Assembly (NCBI GenBank): GCA_003550305.1
Contig: QKYT01000406.1
Location: 65,382-95,332, forward strand
Length of the DNA stretch: 29,951 bases
Direction: 5' to 3'
Origin: Glomus cerebriforme
Lineage: Eukaryota > Glomeromycota > Glomeromycetes > Glomerales > Glomeraceae
Both the position numbers and the translations under genes were made by a program. Shown in pieces: positions 9,692 through 20,297 of this stretch (position 1 is the first letter of the stretch; each line of letters opens with the position of its first letter). The notes below the pieces were generated by a model. It was not told where the DNA came from. It was given only the letters and a program-made list of their open reading frames with translations, and did no database searches.

Positions 9692-10218
9692 CTACAGAGG
9701 GTGATCAATATTATACAGATACTTTATTCTACCCAAATTATGCTGATCATTATATATTAATGTAATATAAATTAACATATTATTCTATACTTACAGTTAT
9801 AATAAATAATCTCTTATAATTTATATTTTTCAGAATTTTTTTGCAAGTATGAGAATACTTACTGCAAAAATGTATAACTAGCATAATAAATAATAATTAA
9901 AAATTTAAAAAAATAGTATGGTTTAATCATTATTAATCTGATCAATATGTATTTACTATTATTTAAATCATCTCAATAAGATGAATATAATGAGCTAAAG
10001 ATCATAAAAAACAAACCATTGGATCCAAAAATATCATAAAAAATATTTAAATTTTTAAAGTGTAATTGTACATTGGATATTGATCATACAAAGAAAATTT
10101 TATTATTATTTAAATCCTCTCAATAAGATAAATCTAATGAATATAAAATCATAGAATTTCAATCAATAGATACTAAAATATCTTTAAATGTCCATATAAC
10201 ATTGATCGTTCTCTGTAG
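9692..10218. mobile_element. 527 bp TIR element with internal duplication
   Basis: The left end CTACAGAGGGTGATCAATAT is matched by the right end on the minus strand, CTACAGAGAACGATCAATGT, and both continue to TTATA. ATCAT occurs immediately outside each end (9687-9691 and 10219-10223), a candidate 5 bp target duplication. If the true ends are CAGAG, a TA duplication is the alternative and Tc1/mariner-like. Inside, the right half is present twice in tandem: TTATTTAAATCATCTCAATAAGAT from about 9960 and TTATTTAAATCCTCTCAATAAGAT from about 10107, each running to a GATC block. No coding capacity. Confidence 0.75.
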
Positions 10219-10290
10219 ATCATATGTACAGATTATATATAATCTGGTAAAATTTATCTGGCTACTATTTTTTCTGAGATATAGCTAAAT

Positions 10291-10510
10291 TAAGATTGCT
10301 TAGCAAAACTAAGAAGTTTAGCAAATAGGTAAAATAATAAAATGTAATAATTTAATTAAAAGTTAACAAACTTTGATGAAAAGTGAAACCTGTTAAAATC
10401 TATTATAAATGGTAAAACTAATGAAACTCTGTAAATTATAATAAAACTATAGTAAAAATTTAGTGAAACTAATTGCAGAATTTTAGAAAAGTTTAGACAA
10501 ATAATTTTAA
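10291..10510. repeat. dispersed repeat, copy 2
   Basis: Full-length counterpart of 3751-3990 in the same orientation. Shared blocks include GCAAATAGGTAAAATAATA, ATGTAATAATTTAAT, ATTATAAATGGTAAAACT, ATAATAAAACTATAGTAA and ATTTTAGAAAAGTTTAGA. It is slightly shorter because a stretch after ATGTAATAATTTAAT is missing. Confidence 0.65.
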
Positions 10511-10625
10511 GTTAAATCCTAAAGTTATGGGATATCTAACAAAATTTTATCAGCTTCATATTCACATATTTTTGAAATTAGATCTACACTAAGTAGTTTA
10601 TAAAAATTTATTAAATTTAATATAG

Positions 10626-11050
10626 TCACCACTGGTTATAATGAACATATATATACCAAAAACTTGTTATATTGAACTAAAGTTTTCAGAACTGAATTTT
10701 CTATAATTAATTACATTAGTTATACCAAATTGCTATAATAAAATGCTATATACTATATATCAAACTCATCTTAACAGTCCAAATATATAAACTATATATT
10801 AATTTTTATTCTATAATGAATAGTTATGTGATTATGTATTAACTCAAACTGAATTTATAGTACTGGCCAAAATTATCAGTAATTAATATATAATCTTTTT
10901 TAAAAATTTATATTAAGCGAAATTATAATTCTGGCCAGTACTATAAATTTGGCCAAAATTATCAGGAGTTCAGTATATTATATAACGAATTTACTCTATA
11001 CTGAATTAAATCCTCTAGAACGAAAGGTTCATTATATTCAATGGCAATTG
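10626..11050. mobile_element. degenerate TIR element, probably pogo-like
   Basis: The left end CACCACTGGTTATAATGAAC resembles the right end on the minus strand (TTGCCATTGAATATAATGAA, then CC), with mismatches. ATAATGAAC near the end is common in pogo/Tigger-type TIRs. A strong internal inverted repeat (10851-10876 and 10925-10950) may be the element's own fold or a nested insertion. Boundaries are uncertain. Confidence 0.45.
10851..10950. repeat. 26 bp inverted repeat containing TACTGGCC
   Basis: The arms at 10851-10876 (starting GAATTTATAGTACTGGCC) and 10925-10950 (ending GGCCAGTACTATAAATTT) are complementary with two mismatches and a 48 base spacer. The arms contain the TGGCCARAATTAT motif seen at many element ends in this window. 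Confidence 0.7.
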
Positions 11051-11784
11051 TAGTAATTAAATTTCACAATTCAAATTGAAATTATATTATATGATCATTC
11101 AATATATATTGCCAGAAGATCAAAAAATTACATCATTTTGAATTGATTTAAACCTATCAAACTTTCAAGTTAAAGTAAACTGATAATTTACAAATATAAA
11201 AGTAGTTACTAATAAGGTTTAAATACTTTTTTACAGATATTTAAGTATAAAATATTATTATAAATTGAAAATATTTTTTTTACAAATTTAAAAATGGTTT
11301 ATTAATTATTTTTAGTATTTTTTTTTGTTTTTTTGTAATAGTGCTATACCATAGTTTGTATTAACAAAATGAATAAAGAGTTTTTGCTTTTTTATTAAAT
11401 ATTATTATAATATAAATTATTATATACTATAAAATAAAAAATGTTAAAAAAGTGATTATCATGTGATTCCAATTTCCAAGAATGTGCACATATGGTATTT
11501 ATGTAATTTTGCTTAGAACTATAATTTTGGCCAGAATTAAGTTAAATTCGGCCAGAATTATAGCAATAGACTTTTAGCACCAATTAATTTTTTTAGTACA
11601 AATAAACAAAAAAATTAAACATGATAAAGTTATAAAATATATAACTATATATCAAATGATTTTACTTAATTTTGGCTAAAATATGACCCGAATCTGGTCA
11701 ACAAGCTGACAAATGCTAACTGAAATTTGTCAGGTGTCCTGTGACTTTAGAATTTAGCTATAATGCTACTTTTTCAGTATTACT

Positions 11785-11967
11785 AATACTTTTTCATCCC
11801 TACGTGATCATAGTAAAAATATTTGTCATTCCATGTTATTAAGTATTCCAAAAACTTAGAATTTTTTTGAGGTGTAAAATCATATTTGTTATGCCTTATT
11901 TGTCACATAGTTAATTTCTTAATGCCATAATGCTGGCCAAAAGTCATGTGGAATGGAAAAAGTGTTG
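11785..11967. mobile_element. MITE, GTCACGTGAC family, short copy with CAACACTTTTTC ends
   Basis: The left end AATACTTTTTCATCCCTACG is followed by TGATCA. The right end on the minus strand is AACACTTTTTCCATTCCACA followed by TGACTTTTGGCC. The interior has AATATTTGTCATTCCATG, AAGTATTCCAAAAACTTAGA and ATTTGTCACATAGTTAATTT, matching the partial copy at 4340-4520 and, more loosely, copies 1-3. Length is about 183 bp. No coding capacity. Confidence 0.6.
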
Positions 11968-11997
11968 TGATTCTGTAATGCATCTTCCCCAGTATCA

Positions 11998-12794
11998 CCA
12001 ACACTTTTTTACCCACGTAACTTTTGATTTGTATTACATATACATTATATACTGTATATGATGATTTGTTTTGATTTTTTCAGTATTCAGTTTTGATTCT
12101 CTCTCTCTATTTTTCACATTTTTAGTTGCTGTAAATTTTACATTTAATATAAGGTATATTGTTTTTTTAAAATATTTTTATAGCCTTATTTTTAAAAGAG
12201 AGTTTATAAATATTTATTTTCTTGGGTTTAATGTTTTTAATAACATGTTTTTTATATAGATTTCACAGTATAATTTAAGAACTTTAAACTAAGCTAACTT
12301 TATTAACTAAAAGTTGTTCAGCAGGTATGGAAATGCTTAGACATTAAATTTTATTAAAGTTAACTTAAATATTTGCAAAACTATGTATGCTTTTTATATT
12401 AAATTATATATATCTTTTTTTGTTTTCTTTATACAGAAACTTCATGCTCAAATTTTGATATTTTAACATTTTAGATTTTGTTTTTAGTGTAGAAGTTAAA
12501 GTTGTTTTTATTTTGTTATAAGTTTATATAATGCTTTTTGATATATTAATAAAAGTATGAGTTTTTTATATATCAGATATTGCTTATTATTTATTAAGGC
12601 TTAATAAAGTACAAATAAATCAGTTTTTCATCTTTTTAATTGTATTGTAGTATTGTATTGTAGTGTTAAATATTAAAAGTTTTTTTCGTGAATGATAAAT
12701 TTTTTCTGATAAATGGCATTTTTAATTTGGCCAATAATAGTTTAATAATTCAGGCCAAAATTAACAAGTCACGTGGGGGTGGAAAAAGTGTTGG
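11998..12794. mobile_element. ~797 bp non-autonomous element with the same TIR type
   Basis: The left end CCAACACTTTTTTACCCACG (then TAACTTTTG) pairs with the right end on the minus strand, CCAACACTTTTTCCACCCCC (then ACGTGACTTG). The TIR is therefore about 30 bp and closely related to that of the element at 11785-11967, whose right end lies only about 30 bp away. Near the right end is the TGGCC/CAGGCCAAAATTAA motif. The T-rich interior has no credible gene; an open frame at 12071-12259 is a Phe/Ile-rich artefact. Confidence 0.6.
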
Positions 12795-12799
12795 GGTAG

Positions 12800-13490
12800 A
12801 TCCTGGCAAGTCACGTGGTATATGATCCATATAATTAAAAAATAAATTTATATCCGATAAATTTTATATACCATTAATAGTATGATAGAATATAATATGT
12901 TAAACAATGCTATTTTATTTTTAAATTAATATAAATAAATAAACTAATATATACTTATATACTATTAGGATATATAGTATTGTATAATATGTTAAATAAC
13001 ATATCAATGCGTATATTTAATGGCATGTGTTAATTAATTCTCTATGTATTACGTTGATTTATAGATCAGTGTTGATTAATACACATTCTAGTGTAAACAC
13101 TAAAACAACACCTCTGAAACTTACTGATGTGGTGTTATATACTGTATATATAATAAACTGGCTTTCTCTAAAAGTAAAAAATAATGTTAGCATTGATCGA
13201 ATGATTATAATGTAAAGAATTATTATTGCTATGATGGATCATGGATACTTCTGAATTTATATTACAATAAAATTTACTGATGATAAACGTGATAAATTTG
13301 TTATAAATAAATTGTCGTTTCTTCAAATTAACAGCAAAAACAATAATTTTAATTATATATTTTCTTAATAATATAATAAATATAAAAAATATAATCAGAA
13401 TAGCTACTAAAAAACCAATCCTTAAAGTAGACTAATTTTTGGTAGCATTTTAACATCTACTGAAATGAAAAAAAATATATAAATTTTAGT
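12800..13490. other. AT-rich stretch without recognisable genes
   Basis: A second GTCACGTGG motif lies at 12810-12818, just outside the previous element. A small open frame at 13027-13215 has no family features. I see no other structure. Confidence 0.4.
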
Positions 13491-13494
13491 AGTT

Positions 13495-13800
13495 TAGATC
13501 GGTACTTGGTAAATCCTGTCCGCGAATCGGTCTTTTCGGAGAACCGACTCATATATAAACTTACTTTTGGTTAATTAAAATATCATTTATTTAAAAGTAG
13601 AATTGAAATAACCGTTAAAATTTATTAATAAATTGGCTATTTATAAATGAATACTATTTTTAATCGATAAATAAAAAGGACAAAGAACTACTATGAAATA
13701 ATACTACCACAAAAAAAACGGAGTAAAAAAAAAAATCACATTTAACATATTCGGACTGACTTTTTTTGGTCAAAATATTGCCGGGACCGGACCAATTCAC
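13495..13800. repeat. region with GC-rich GGACC/CGGTC motifs at both ends
   Basis: The left cluster (13498-13550: ATCGGTACTTGG, TGTCCGCGAATCGGTC, GAGAACCGACTC) and the right cluster (13750-13795: TTCGGACTGAC, CCGGGACCGGACCAATTC) stand out in AT-rich DNA. They resemble the GGACCGGTCC clusters at 20037, 20520, 27780 and 28226. They may be subterminal repeats of a decayed DNA transposon; a true TIR could not be aligned. Confidence 0.3.
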
Positions 13801-15117
13801 CTAAAATTTCTTTGTATATTTTCTTTCATGACAATACATTTCAATAAAATGATACAATAAATGTGATTTATTTTTAAATTAAAAATATTTACCCAATCAA
13901 AAAATCAATTTTAAGATCCTGTCTGATTGTCTTATTTTTTTAAGGTAAATAATATCAATACAAAAAAAGGAAATCACGACAAGTTTTCTTTGTCACTTTT
14001 CGCCCCAATAATATAATCATAAGATTGCTTTTAAACTCGATTATCATATATTAGGCATATAATGATCTTATGTAAGAGATTCAGCAGTAGCAACCCTTTT
14101 TTGGTAATCCCGATAACAATCAACTTAAATGATATTTGCCGAATCACAAAAAACCATTATTGGTGAATAAAAAGAGAGTCACATTTTATTTAAGGGTGTT
14201 TGAGTGATGTACTGTACAAAAGCATACATAATATTTATTATTTTAGGATCAGATTTCCTAAATTATATTAAAAAAAAAATTTTTTTTTTTGTATTACAAT
14301 ATACTGTATAAATTATATTAACCATTAGTTTTCTAATTCGAAGAAGATATACAGTAATATTAAAGGGTAAAATATAATTAATAGTAAATCGGATTTTCCC
14401 ACTTATAATATTAATCATGAAGAAACATTTGACGCCAACAGATTATTTTTTTTTTTTTTTTTAAAAAAAAAAAGAAAAGTGGAGAATGTGAAGACCCCCC
14501 ATAAAAAAAAATTTATGCGAATCAGATTCGCATAAATTTCCAAACATGACAAAAATTTCTTTTTTAGAATTAAATTGCCAAAAGTCGGCTAAAAATTTTT
14601 GACATTTTCTTTTTTTTTCACATGAATCTTTTTTTTTTTTATTAAAAAAAAAGTCATAATATTCCTAAAACATCATACAAATAAAACCAAAAATGACGAT
14701 TATTATTAGTTGTACAAACTTAATATGACGAATCATTTTAAAATGAATTTAAATGAAATTTTGCTTTATTGTATGTCAAATAATAATTAATTATATAATC
14801 ATAAACAAATTATGTATGAGAGAAAAAAAAATAAAAATATATTAGTTAAATTTTCTAAGTTCAAAAACATAAATTTAACAAAAAATATAATTATTTTTGA
14901 AATATTATGTTTAATATATAGGTAAGGAAATACAGTATATACAAAGTAAAAAAAAAATTAATTATTATAATTAAAAAATATATATTTTTATATTTTTAAA
15001 GAATCTAAAATGTCTTTTTAAAGATTTTTTTTTTTTTAAAAAAAAAAAAACGATTAAAAATGTTCAATGTTCTTAAAAAGTATATTATTATTATTTCTGT
15101 ACCACTTTCAACTTTTT
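13801..15117. other. intergenic region downstream of the F-box gene
   Basis: No gene was recognised. The region contains many homopolymer runs, including T and A blocks facing each other at 14442-14473 and 15026-15050, and one strong palindrome at 14509-14539. The 3' UTR of the minus-strand F-box gene should lie in the last few hundred bases. Confidence 0.45.
14509..14539. repeat. 31 bp near-perfect palindrome
   Basis: Two perfectly complementary 15-base arms, AAATTTATGCGAATC (14509-14523) and GATTCGCATAAATTT (14525-14539), are separated by one A. The left side is preceded by CCCCCC and an A-run. It could fold as a cruciform or be a dyad-symmetric protein-binding site. It lies about 580 bases beyond the F-box stop codon. 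Confidence 0.85.
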
Positions 15118-16569
15118 TCACACGTCGAAACTATAATATTGGAAGATCTTGCTCATTCTTTCAGATCCCGATTCAGCCACATCCAATTTTCTTGGATGAA
15201 CTCTATCCGCTCTTATTCCATGTATTTGTTTAGAGTAATACCATCTTCTACTATAATTTTTATTAATCTTCCATCCATTAATAGGACCAAGTTTTTTAAG
15301 TAAAGATTCACTCATTTCAATAGTATGAAGTGAATGTTCTTTTTGTAAATCATTTAAAATACTATTTGTGTTTAATGGTGTTAAACATGGTACGCCAGTA
15401 AGATCAATAAATTGAATACTTGGCATAGCTTTTAAAAATTCATTAAGATGAGAAATTGATGAAATATTAGCATTTGCAATTCCAAGATGTTGTAAAGATG
15501 ATGTACAATTTTCTTGTATAGCATATAAAACTCTTGGTGTTATATTAGATGATCCAATATCAAGATTTTTAAAATTTTTAGCGGAAGGGGAAGTTAAAAT
15601 TGTAATAAGATCATATTCACTAACAGCAGTATTAATATCATCATAAATATTAAGAACTTTTAAATTTTCACATTCGGATATTAAATTTGCAATTGCTTCT
15701 GAAGAAATATTTTTACATCTTGCAAGTAATAAATGTGTTAAAGTTTTTGTAACGTTAGTTTCAGTTACAAGAAAATCAAGAGTTGAATCACTAATAGAAC
15801 AACCACCTAAATCAAGATGAGTAAGATTTGGTGAATGTGCAAGAAGGGTAAGTATAGTAGAATATTCAGAAATGATTGGACATCTATGAAGTGAAAGACG
15901 TTGAAGATGTGGTAATACTATATTATTAACTTTTTGAAATGAAAATTTTTCTTCATCATCATCATCATCATAATGTTGAATTAATTTAACATGACCCATA
16001 ACTTCAGTTAAAGAAGCAAGAGCTGAACCAAATTGTTTACTTGATAAACCACAAAAATCTAAAGCTTTAATATTTTTACATTCGAATACTAAAACTTTTA
16101 AAACTTCAAAAGTGATAGAAGATTCCAAAGTTTCTGAAACAGAAAAAGCTTCCAACATTGTACAAGATCGTAAAATGTTTATAAGAATTTGAGAAGTAAC
16201 AACTTTTTGAATTGCGGAATTACTTTTTTGTAATCCCATTGTAGAGAAACCTGAAAGATCTAAATGATGAATCATTCGAGACCTTTGAGATTCACCGATA
16301 GTAACATTAGCGAATAAATTAAAAGTGTAAGGAAATGAGAAAGAAACGGTATGATATAAAATTGGAGTGACATGAAGATTAAAAGTATGATTTACTAAAG
16401 TACAAGCAGCAAGGGTTTTTTTATCATTTTTTAAAAAACTAAGAACGAGACGAATAATTTCAGGAGGAATATAAGGAATATTTTTTACAATCGGTTTTTT
16501 GATAGCAAGTTGAACGAGAGGTTGATATAAAAGATTTTGTTGTGGAGTAGGTAAGACTACACTAGACAT
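15118..16569 (-). CDS. F-box protein with leucine-rich repeats
   Basis: Intronless 483-residue protein, likely a substrate receptor of an SCF (Skp1-Cullin-F-box) ubiquitin ligase. By family knowledge the F-box binds Skp1 and the LRRs bind the target. The F-box-like segment is at about residues 33-76 (IPPEIIRLVLSFL, then LAACTLVNHTF). AMN1/Grr1-style LRRs cover about 100-400, with recognisable units such as LQRLSLHRC, LTHLDLGGC, LTHLLLARC, LKVLNIYDD, FKNLDIGS and IQFIDLTG. An acidic run (DDDDDEE, residues 201-207), encoded by a GAT repeat, sits in a loop between repeats. A basic/aromatic tail (GWKINKNYSRRWYY, then SKIFQYYSFDV) follows the LRRs and may be a lineage-specific conserved C-terminus. 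The ATG at 16567-16569 is the first Met of the frame and follows an A-rich leader with an upstream TATA box. The frame is intact, and all six frames nearby offer no rival. The substrate is unknown. Confidence 0.92.
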   Translation of the reverse strand: MSSVVLPTPQQNLLYQPLVQLAIKKPIVKNIPYIPPEIIRLVLSFLKNDKKTLAACTLVNHTFNLHVTPILYHTVSFSFPYTFNLFANVTIGESQRSRMIHHLDLSGFSTMGLQKSNSAIQKVVTSQILINILRSCTMLEAFSVSETLESSITFEVLKVLVFECKNIKALDFCGLSSKQFGSALASLTEVMGHVKLIQHYDDDDDEEKFSFQKVNNIVLPHLQRLSLHRCPIISEYSTILTLLAHSPNLTHLDLGGCSISDSTLDFLVTETNVTKTLTHLLLARCKNISSEAIANLISECENLKVLNIYDDINTAVSEYDLITILTSPSAKNFKNLDIGSSNITPRVLYAIQENCTSSLQHLGIANANISSISHLNEFLKAMPSIQFIDLTGVPCLTPLNTNSILNDLQKEHSLHTIEMSESLLKKLGPINGWKINKNYSRRWYYSKQIHGIRADRVHPRKLDVAESGSERMSKIFQYYSFDV

Positions 16570-16679
16570 TTTTTTTTTCCTTTTATTTAGATTATTATTT
16601 GTTTAATAACGATAATATATAAGTTTTTGTTTTTTTTTTATAAAATGTAGAATTTTTTAAATTTTTTTTTTTCAAAAGT

Positions 16680-16721
16680 TGATGAGTGAGAAGAAGGGAG
16701 ACGAAGGGGGATTTATATATA
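16680..16721 (-). promoter_or_regulatory. probable core promoter of the F-box gene
   Basis: On the minus strand TATATATAAAT (16711-16721) is followed about 25-35 bases later by a pyrimidine-rich stretch, CCCCCTTCGTCTCCC and TTCTTCTCACTCATC (16680-16710), a common fungal initiation context. This gives a leader of about 110-120 bases before the ATG. A second TATA-like stretch lies nearer, at about 16612-16620. Confidence 0.5.
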
Positions 16722-16769
16722 TGAAAAAAAAAACCGAAATTTTTTTTTTAAATTATAATAATATATATA

Positions 16770-19700
16770 ACAATTCCGATTTTATTAACAACAATATAAA
16801 AATTTTAAATTCCTGGCTTTTTTTTTATTTAATGTTGTATAAATAAATAAAATATCCCCATTATATGCCATTAATATTGTCTTATATTTAATTAAATTAT
16901 CAGATTTTTTTTGTGTAAAAAAATATTTTCTAATTATGGTAAAAAAAATCGACCATTTAATGAAAAAATTTTTTTATTTATTTTATATGATTGACATAAA
17001 AAGAGGAAAAAAATCATTCTACAATAAGCATATATATATATGTATATACCGTATTTTATATTATTTATATTGTGGGGTAAATGGCTAACTGGGTAACTGA
17101 GGTATGACAAAAGAATTTTATATTTAAAAAAATGGGGTACCTTTTTATGGTAAAAATTAAACCGGATAGGTGGGACAATGATCTTTATATGTATCTATTA
17201 TTTGTAACGGTGGGGGTAATGAATTAAACAATGTTTCTGAATTCCGGGAAAAAAAAAAGGAAAAAGGAAAAAATATGACATGTTTTAAAGTTTAAAATTC
17301 TGATCATTCGATGAGTGGAATTTTGGGGAGGGGTGCGAAATTTGAAATTTATTACAAAAAAATGTCATCATCATAAACAAACCGAGTAATGTTACCGAAA
17401 AAATTGTTATTTGCGGCTAAGGTTTGTTATTACTACATGTCCGTTGGTTTAACCATTTTAAATTCTCACGCCATAATTACAGAATTTTTTTCAAATAAAA
17501 AAAAATGTAAACATTGTTTCTTTCCCACAATCCATCCACAATTCCCATTTTTAATTTAACTAAATTTAAATTTTTTTTCGTGGGAATAATTTCTTTATTT
17601 AAACAATTATTTTTTTTAATTATTTTTTGACAAGCGTTAAATTTATTATTATTAAAGTAATCTTATCTGATTCTTTTATCCAATGAGAATCATTAAAAAG
17701 ATCACTACACAGCTGATAACTCGTTCATTTGACTAAATAAACTACATTTTTATTATTGTTATACAAGTGAAAAAATTTTTAAAAAGCCAATACTGTAGAT
17801 AATTGGATGAAAAAAATTTTCTTTTTCTTTAAATTTCTTTTAAATAAAATTTTTTTTTTTTTCCGGAAAATCAAAAATTTTTTTACTTTAAATAAATAAA
17901 TAAAAACATGAAATCGAAATAAATGGATGGTGTGGGAAAAAAAAGTATATACTTGTAAAATATGTACTTTTATTTTTATCCGATTTTTTCCTTTCCTTTC
18001 TCATGTTTGTTTTTTTTTTCCTTCCCTTTAAACTTTCATGTGTAAATCGAATATTCCGATCAAAATTCGTATGATCAATCAAATAAAATCATAAAAGATT
18101 AATAATAATGAATCATTCTCTTTACATCGAACTTTCTCATTTTTTTTCTATTTTTATTTTCTTTTATTTGTGGGTTCATACCATTAATTACATATTATTT
18201 GTTTATGGACGGCAAATTCCGCATCAAATAACAATGCATTGTTAATTAAACAACAATACTTTGTCAAGATGGAATTGATAATTTTCATGCAAGAAAATCA
18301 GCCATAATCAAGATCATCTGATTACGGTTTTATTTATCGCACAACGTAGATTTTTTTTTTTTGTTTTACTTTTATATATAACACTATATATAAACTAATG
18401 AGAATTTTTAGAACTCCTTAAACTACGCCTTATTAAAAAATTTTGACCCCTTACAGAAAGTAATCTAAAGTTGTCTTGATCATCTTTGATCAGATCTAAT
18501 ATGGACTATCTCCATTTTTGGTGAATTTAAAATGCGGGGAAAATATTACTAATGGAAAAGTAGTTTGGCAGTAAAAAAAAAATTAATTGTTTTTGGCGTT
18601 TCTCATTTCATATTTTCATATTTTTTTTTTTTTTTTTTTTCTTTTTTTTCAATTTCCGAAAAAAAAAATTTTAAAATAATTCGATTTCGGAAATGACTTT
18701 CCAAAACTTCGTTCATATTTGATCTTCAAATACGTTTGGGTCACATTTAATAGAATAAAAAAAAAATTTTTTTTTTTTAAAAAATAAAATTTTTTTAAAG
18801 TATTTATGATATTTATTCCGCAGTAAATCCGCAGTGCATACATTATATTTATTTATTGTTTTTATCGTTACAAATTTCGAAATTTCTATATCATTCTATT
18901 TTTTTTCTTTTAACACAAATAAAAACAATTTGAACAATATTATATCATAGAATTGTAATATAAAAATAGTATTAAAAAATTTTTATCAGCCAATAATTAT
19001 TACAGAGGAGTTTTTTTTCCCTGGGGTGAGAACATTTTATTATAATAAAGTTACGAAAGAATTGCAAATTACATGCATAAATAATATTAAAGTTATCTTA
19101 TTTGATCATAATACAGAATCTTTAATAACATGCTTTCAAATAATTCAAAATATGGAAAAAATGGTCACTTGAGTCACACACTAATTAAGTCATCTTATGA
19201 AACCTTATGAATGATTTTAAGGCCGAATGTAACATTGCCTTCAGGTTACACGGAATACGCAAATCATCCATTATTGATGTATAATATTTCGCCTCTCTCC
19301 TTTATTCCAAAAATTAGAATAATGTAAATAAGGTAACCGATTATCTTGCTTTTTTATTATTTAATAAATTTGGATTTATAATATATTAATATATTGTACA
19401 GCATTATATTAAGTCGATTAAATAAAAATTTTTTTATTTATAAAATAATATTACGAATGTCATTTGACTTTTCATTTTGTGTTAGGGAGAACAATTTGTT
19501 TCAATAATAATCTTTTTACATTTTGTCACGCAACGCTCACTTTATTGCTGTCGTTGTGTATTCACAGAAAAGTACTTGAAGACTTTTTTTAACTTCGGCT
19601 TACGAGTTAATTTTAATTATTCGCTGATCTGTTAGAATGGATAATATTAATTATAAAACAATTTATTCTTTTAATTCTTTTATTTCAACAATTGATGTAG

Positions 19701-19980
19701 CATTTACCTGTACTCTGTAAGTCAGATTAACGATCAACAATAACACGTTTTTAATTTTCTTTAAGATTTTTTTTTTTCATTTTCATTTCCAAAATTAATC
19801 AACAGTTGATCAAATAATTAAAAATTTAATTTATTATATGATTTCTTTTTGTTAAAAAAAAAAAGAAATATGTATATAATGACAATAAAAAAAAAAAAGA
19901 CTTTAAAAATATTAACGTTCAAAAAAATTTTTGTATAATAATAATTATTTTTTTTTTTTGAAGGAAACAATCTGAACGAT
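16770..19980. other. long intergenic region without recognisable genes
   Basis: About 3.2 kb of low-complexity sequence rich in A and T homopolymers, for example 18621-18640 and 18770-18790. Small open frames at 17888-18082 and 18649-18843 (minus) are Lys/Phe-rich and run through homopolymers, so I do not call them. Slightly more complex DNA at about 19140-19340 and 19490-19640 shows no continuous frame. The region upstream of the F-box promoter may carry distal regulatory sites that I cannot identify. Confidence 0.45.
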
Positions 19981-19997
19981 TATTGTTTGCTTTCTCC

Positions 19998-20018
19998 AAG
20001 ACCGTTCTTGACGGTCTT
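19998..20018. repeat. perfect 8 bp stem hairpin beside a GGACCGGTCC motif
   Basis: AAGACCGT and ACGGTCTT flank the loop TCTTG. This is followed by TCGGTCTG and, at 20039-20048, GGACCGGTCC. The GC-rich cluster forms the left flank of the gag-like remnant. Confidence 0.6.
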
Positions 20019-20297
20019 CGGTCTGTAATTTGAGAATCGGACCGGTCCAGTCCAATTATTATGATTTTTAACATTCAATAAGAACGTAAATTTTATTATT
20101 TATCTGTTAGAAAGATAAATAAAATTATTATAATCATTATTTCTGAAAAAAATATTACAAACAATTAATTTAGTGCCTCAAATAAAAATTATATCACTCA
20201 AACTTTAACGTTAATGTTGATTATACAATTTTGAAACTGAAATATACCTAAACTAAAATATTTTGATTGTGTAATTTTTTTTTTTTTTTGGAGTTAG

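Noticed and set aside
12071..12259. 62-codon hydrophobic frame
   Set aside because: Phe/Ile-rich noise in the T-rich interior of a non-autonomous element; no promoter or homologue recognised.
13027..13215. 62-codon plus-strand frame
   Set aside because: No motif and begins in repeat-rich DNA; length is within chance range.
15067..15303. Plus-strand frame opposite the F-box gene end
   Set aside because: Antisense shadow of the F-box coding sequence.
17888..18843. Two minus-strand frames of 64 codons
   Set aside because: Run through homopolymers and are Lys/Phe-rich; no sign of real coding sequence.
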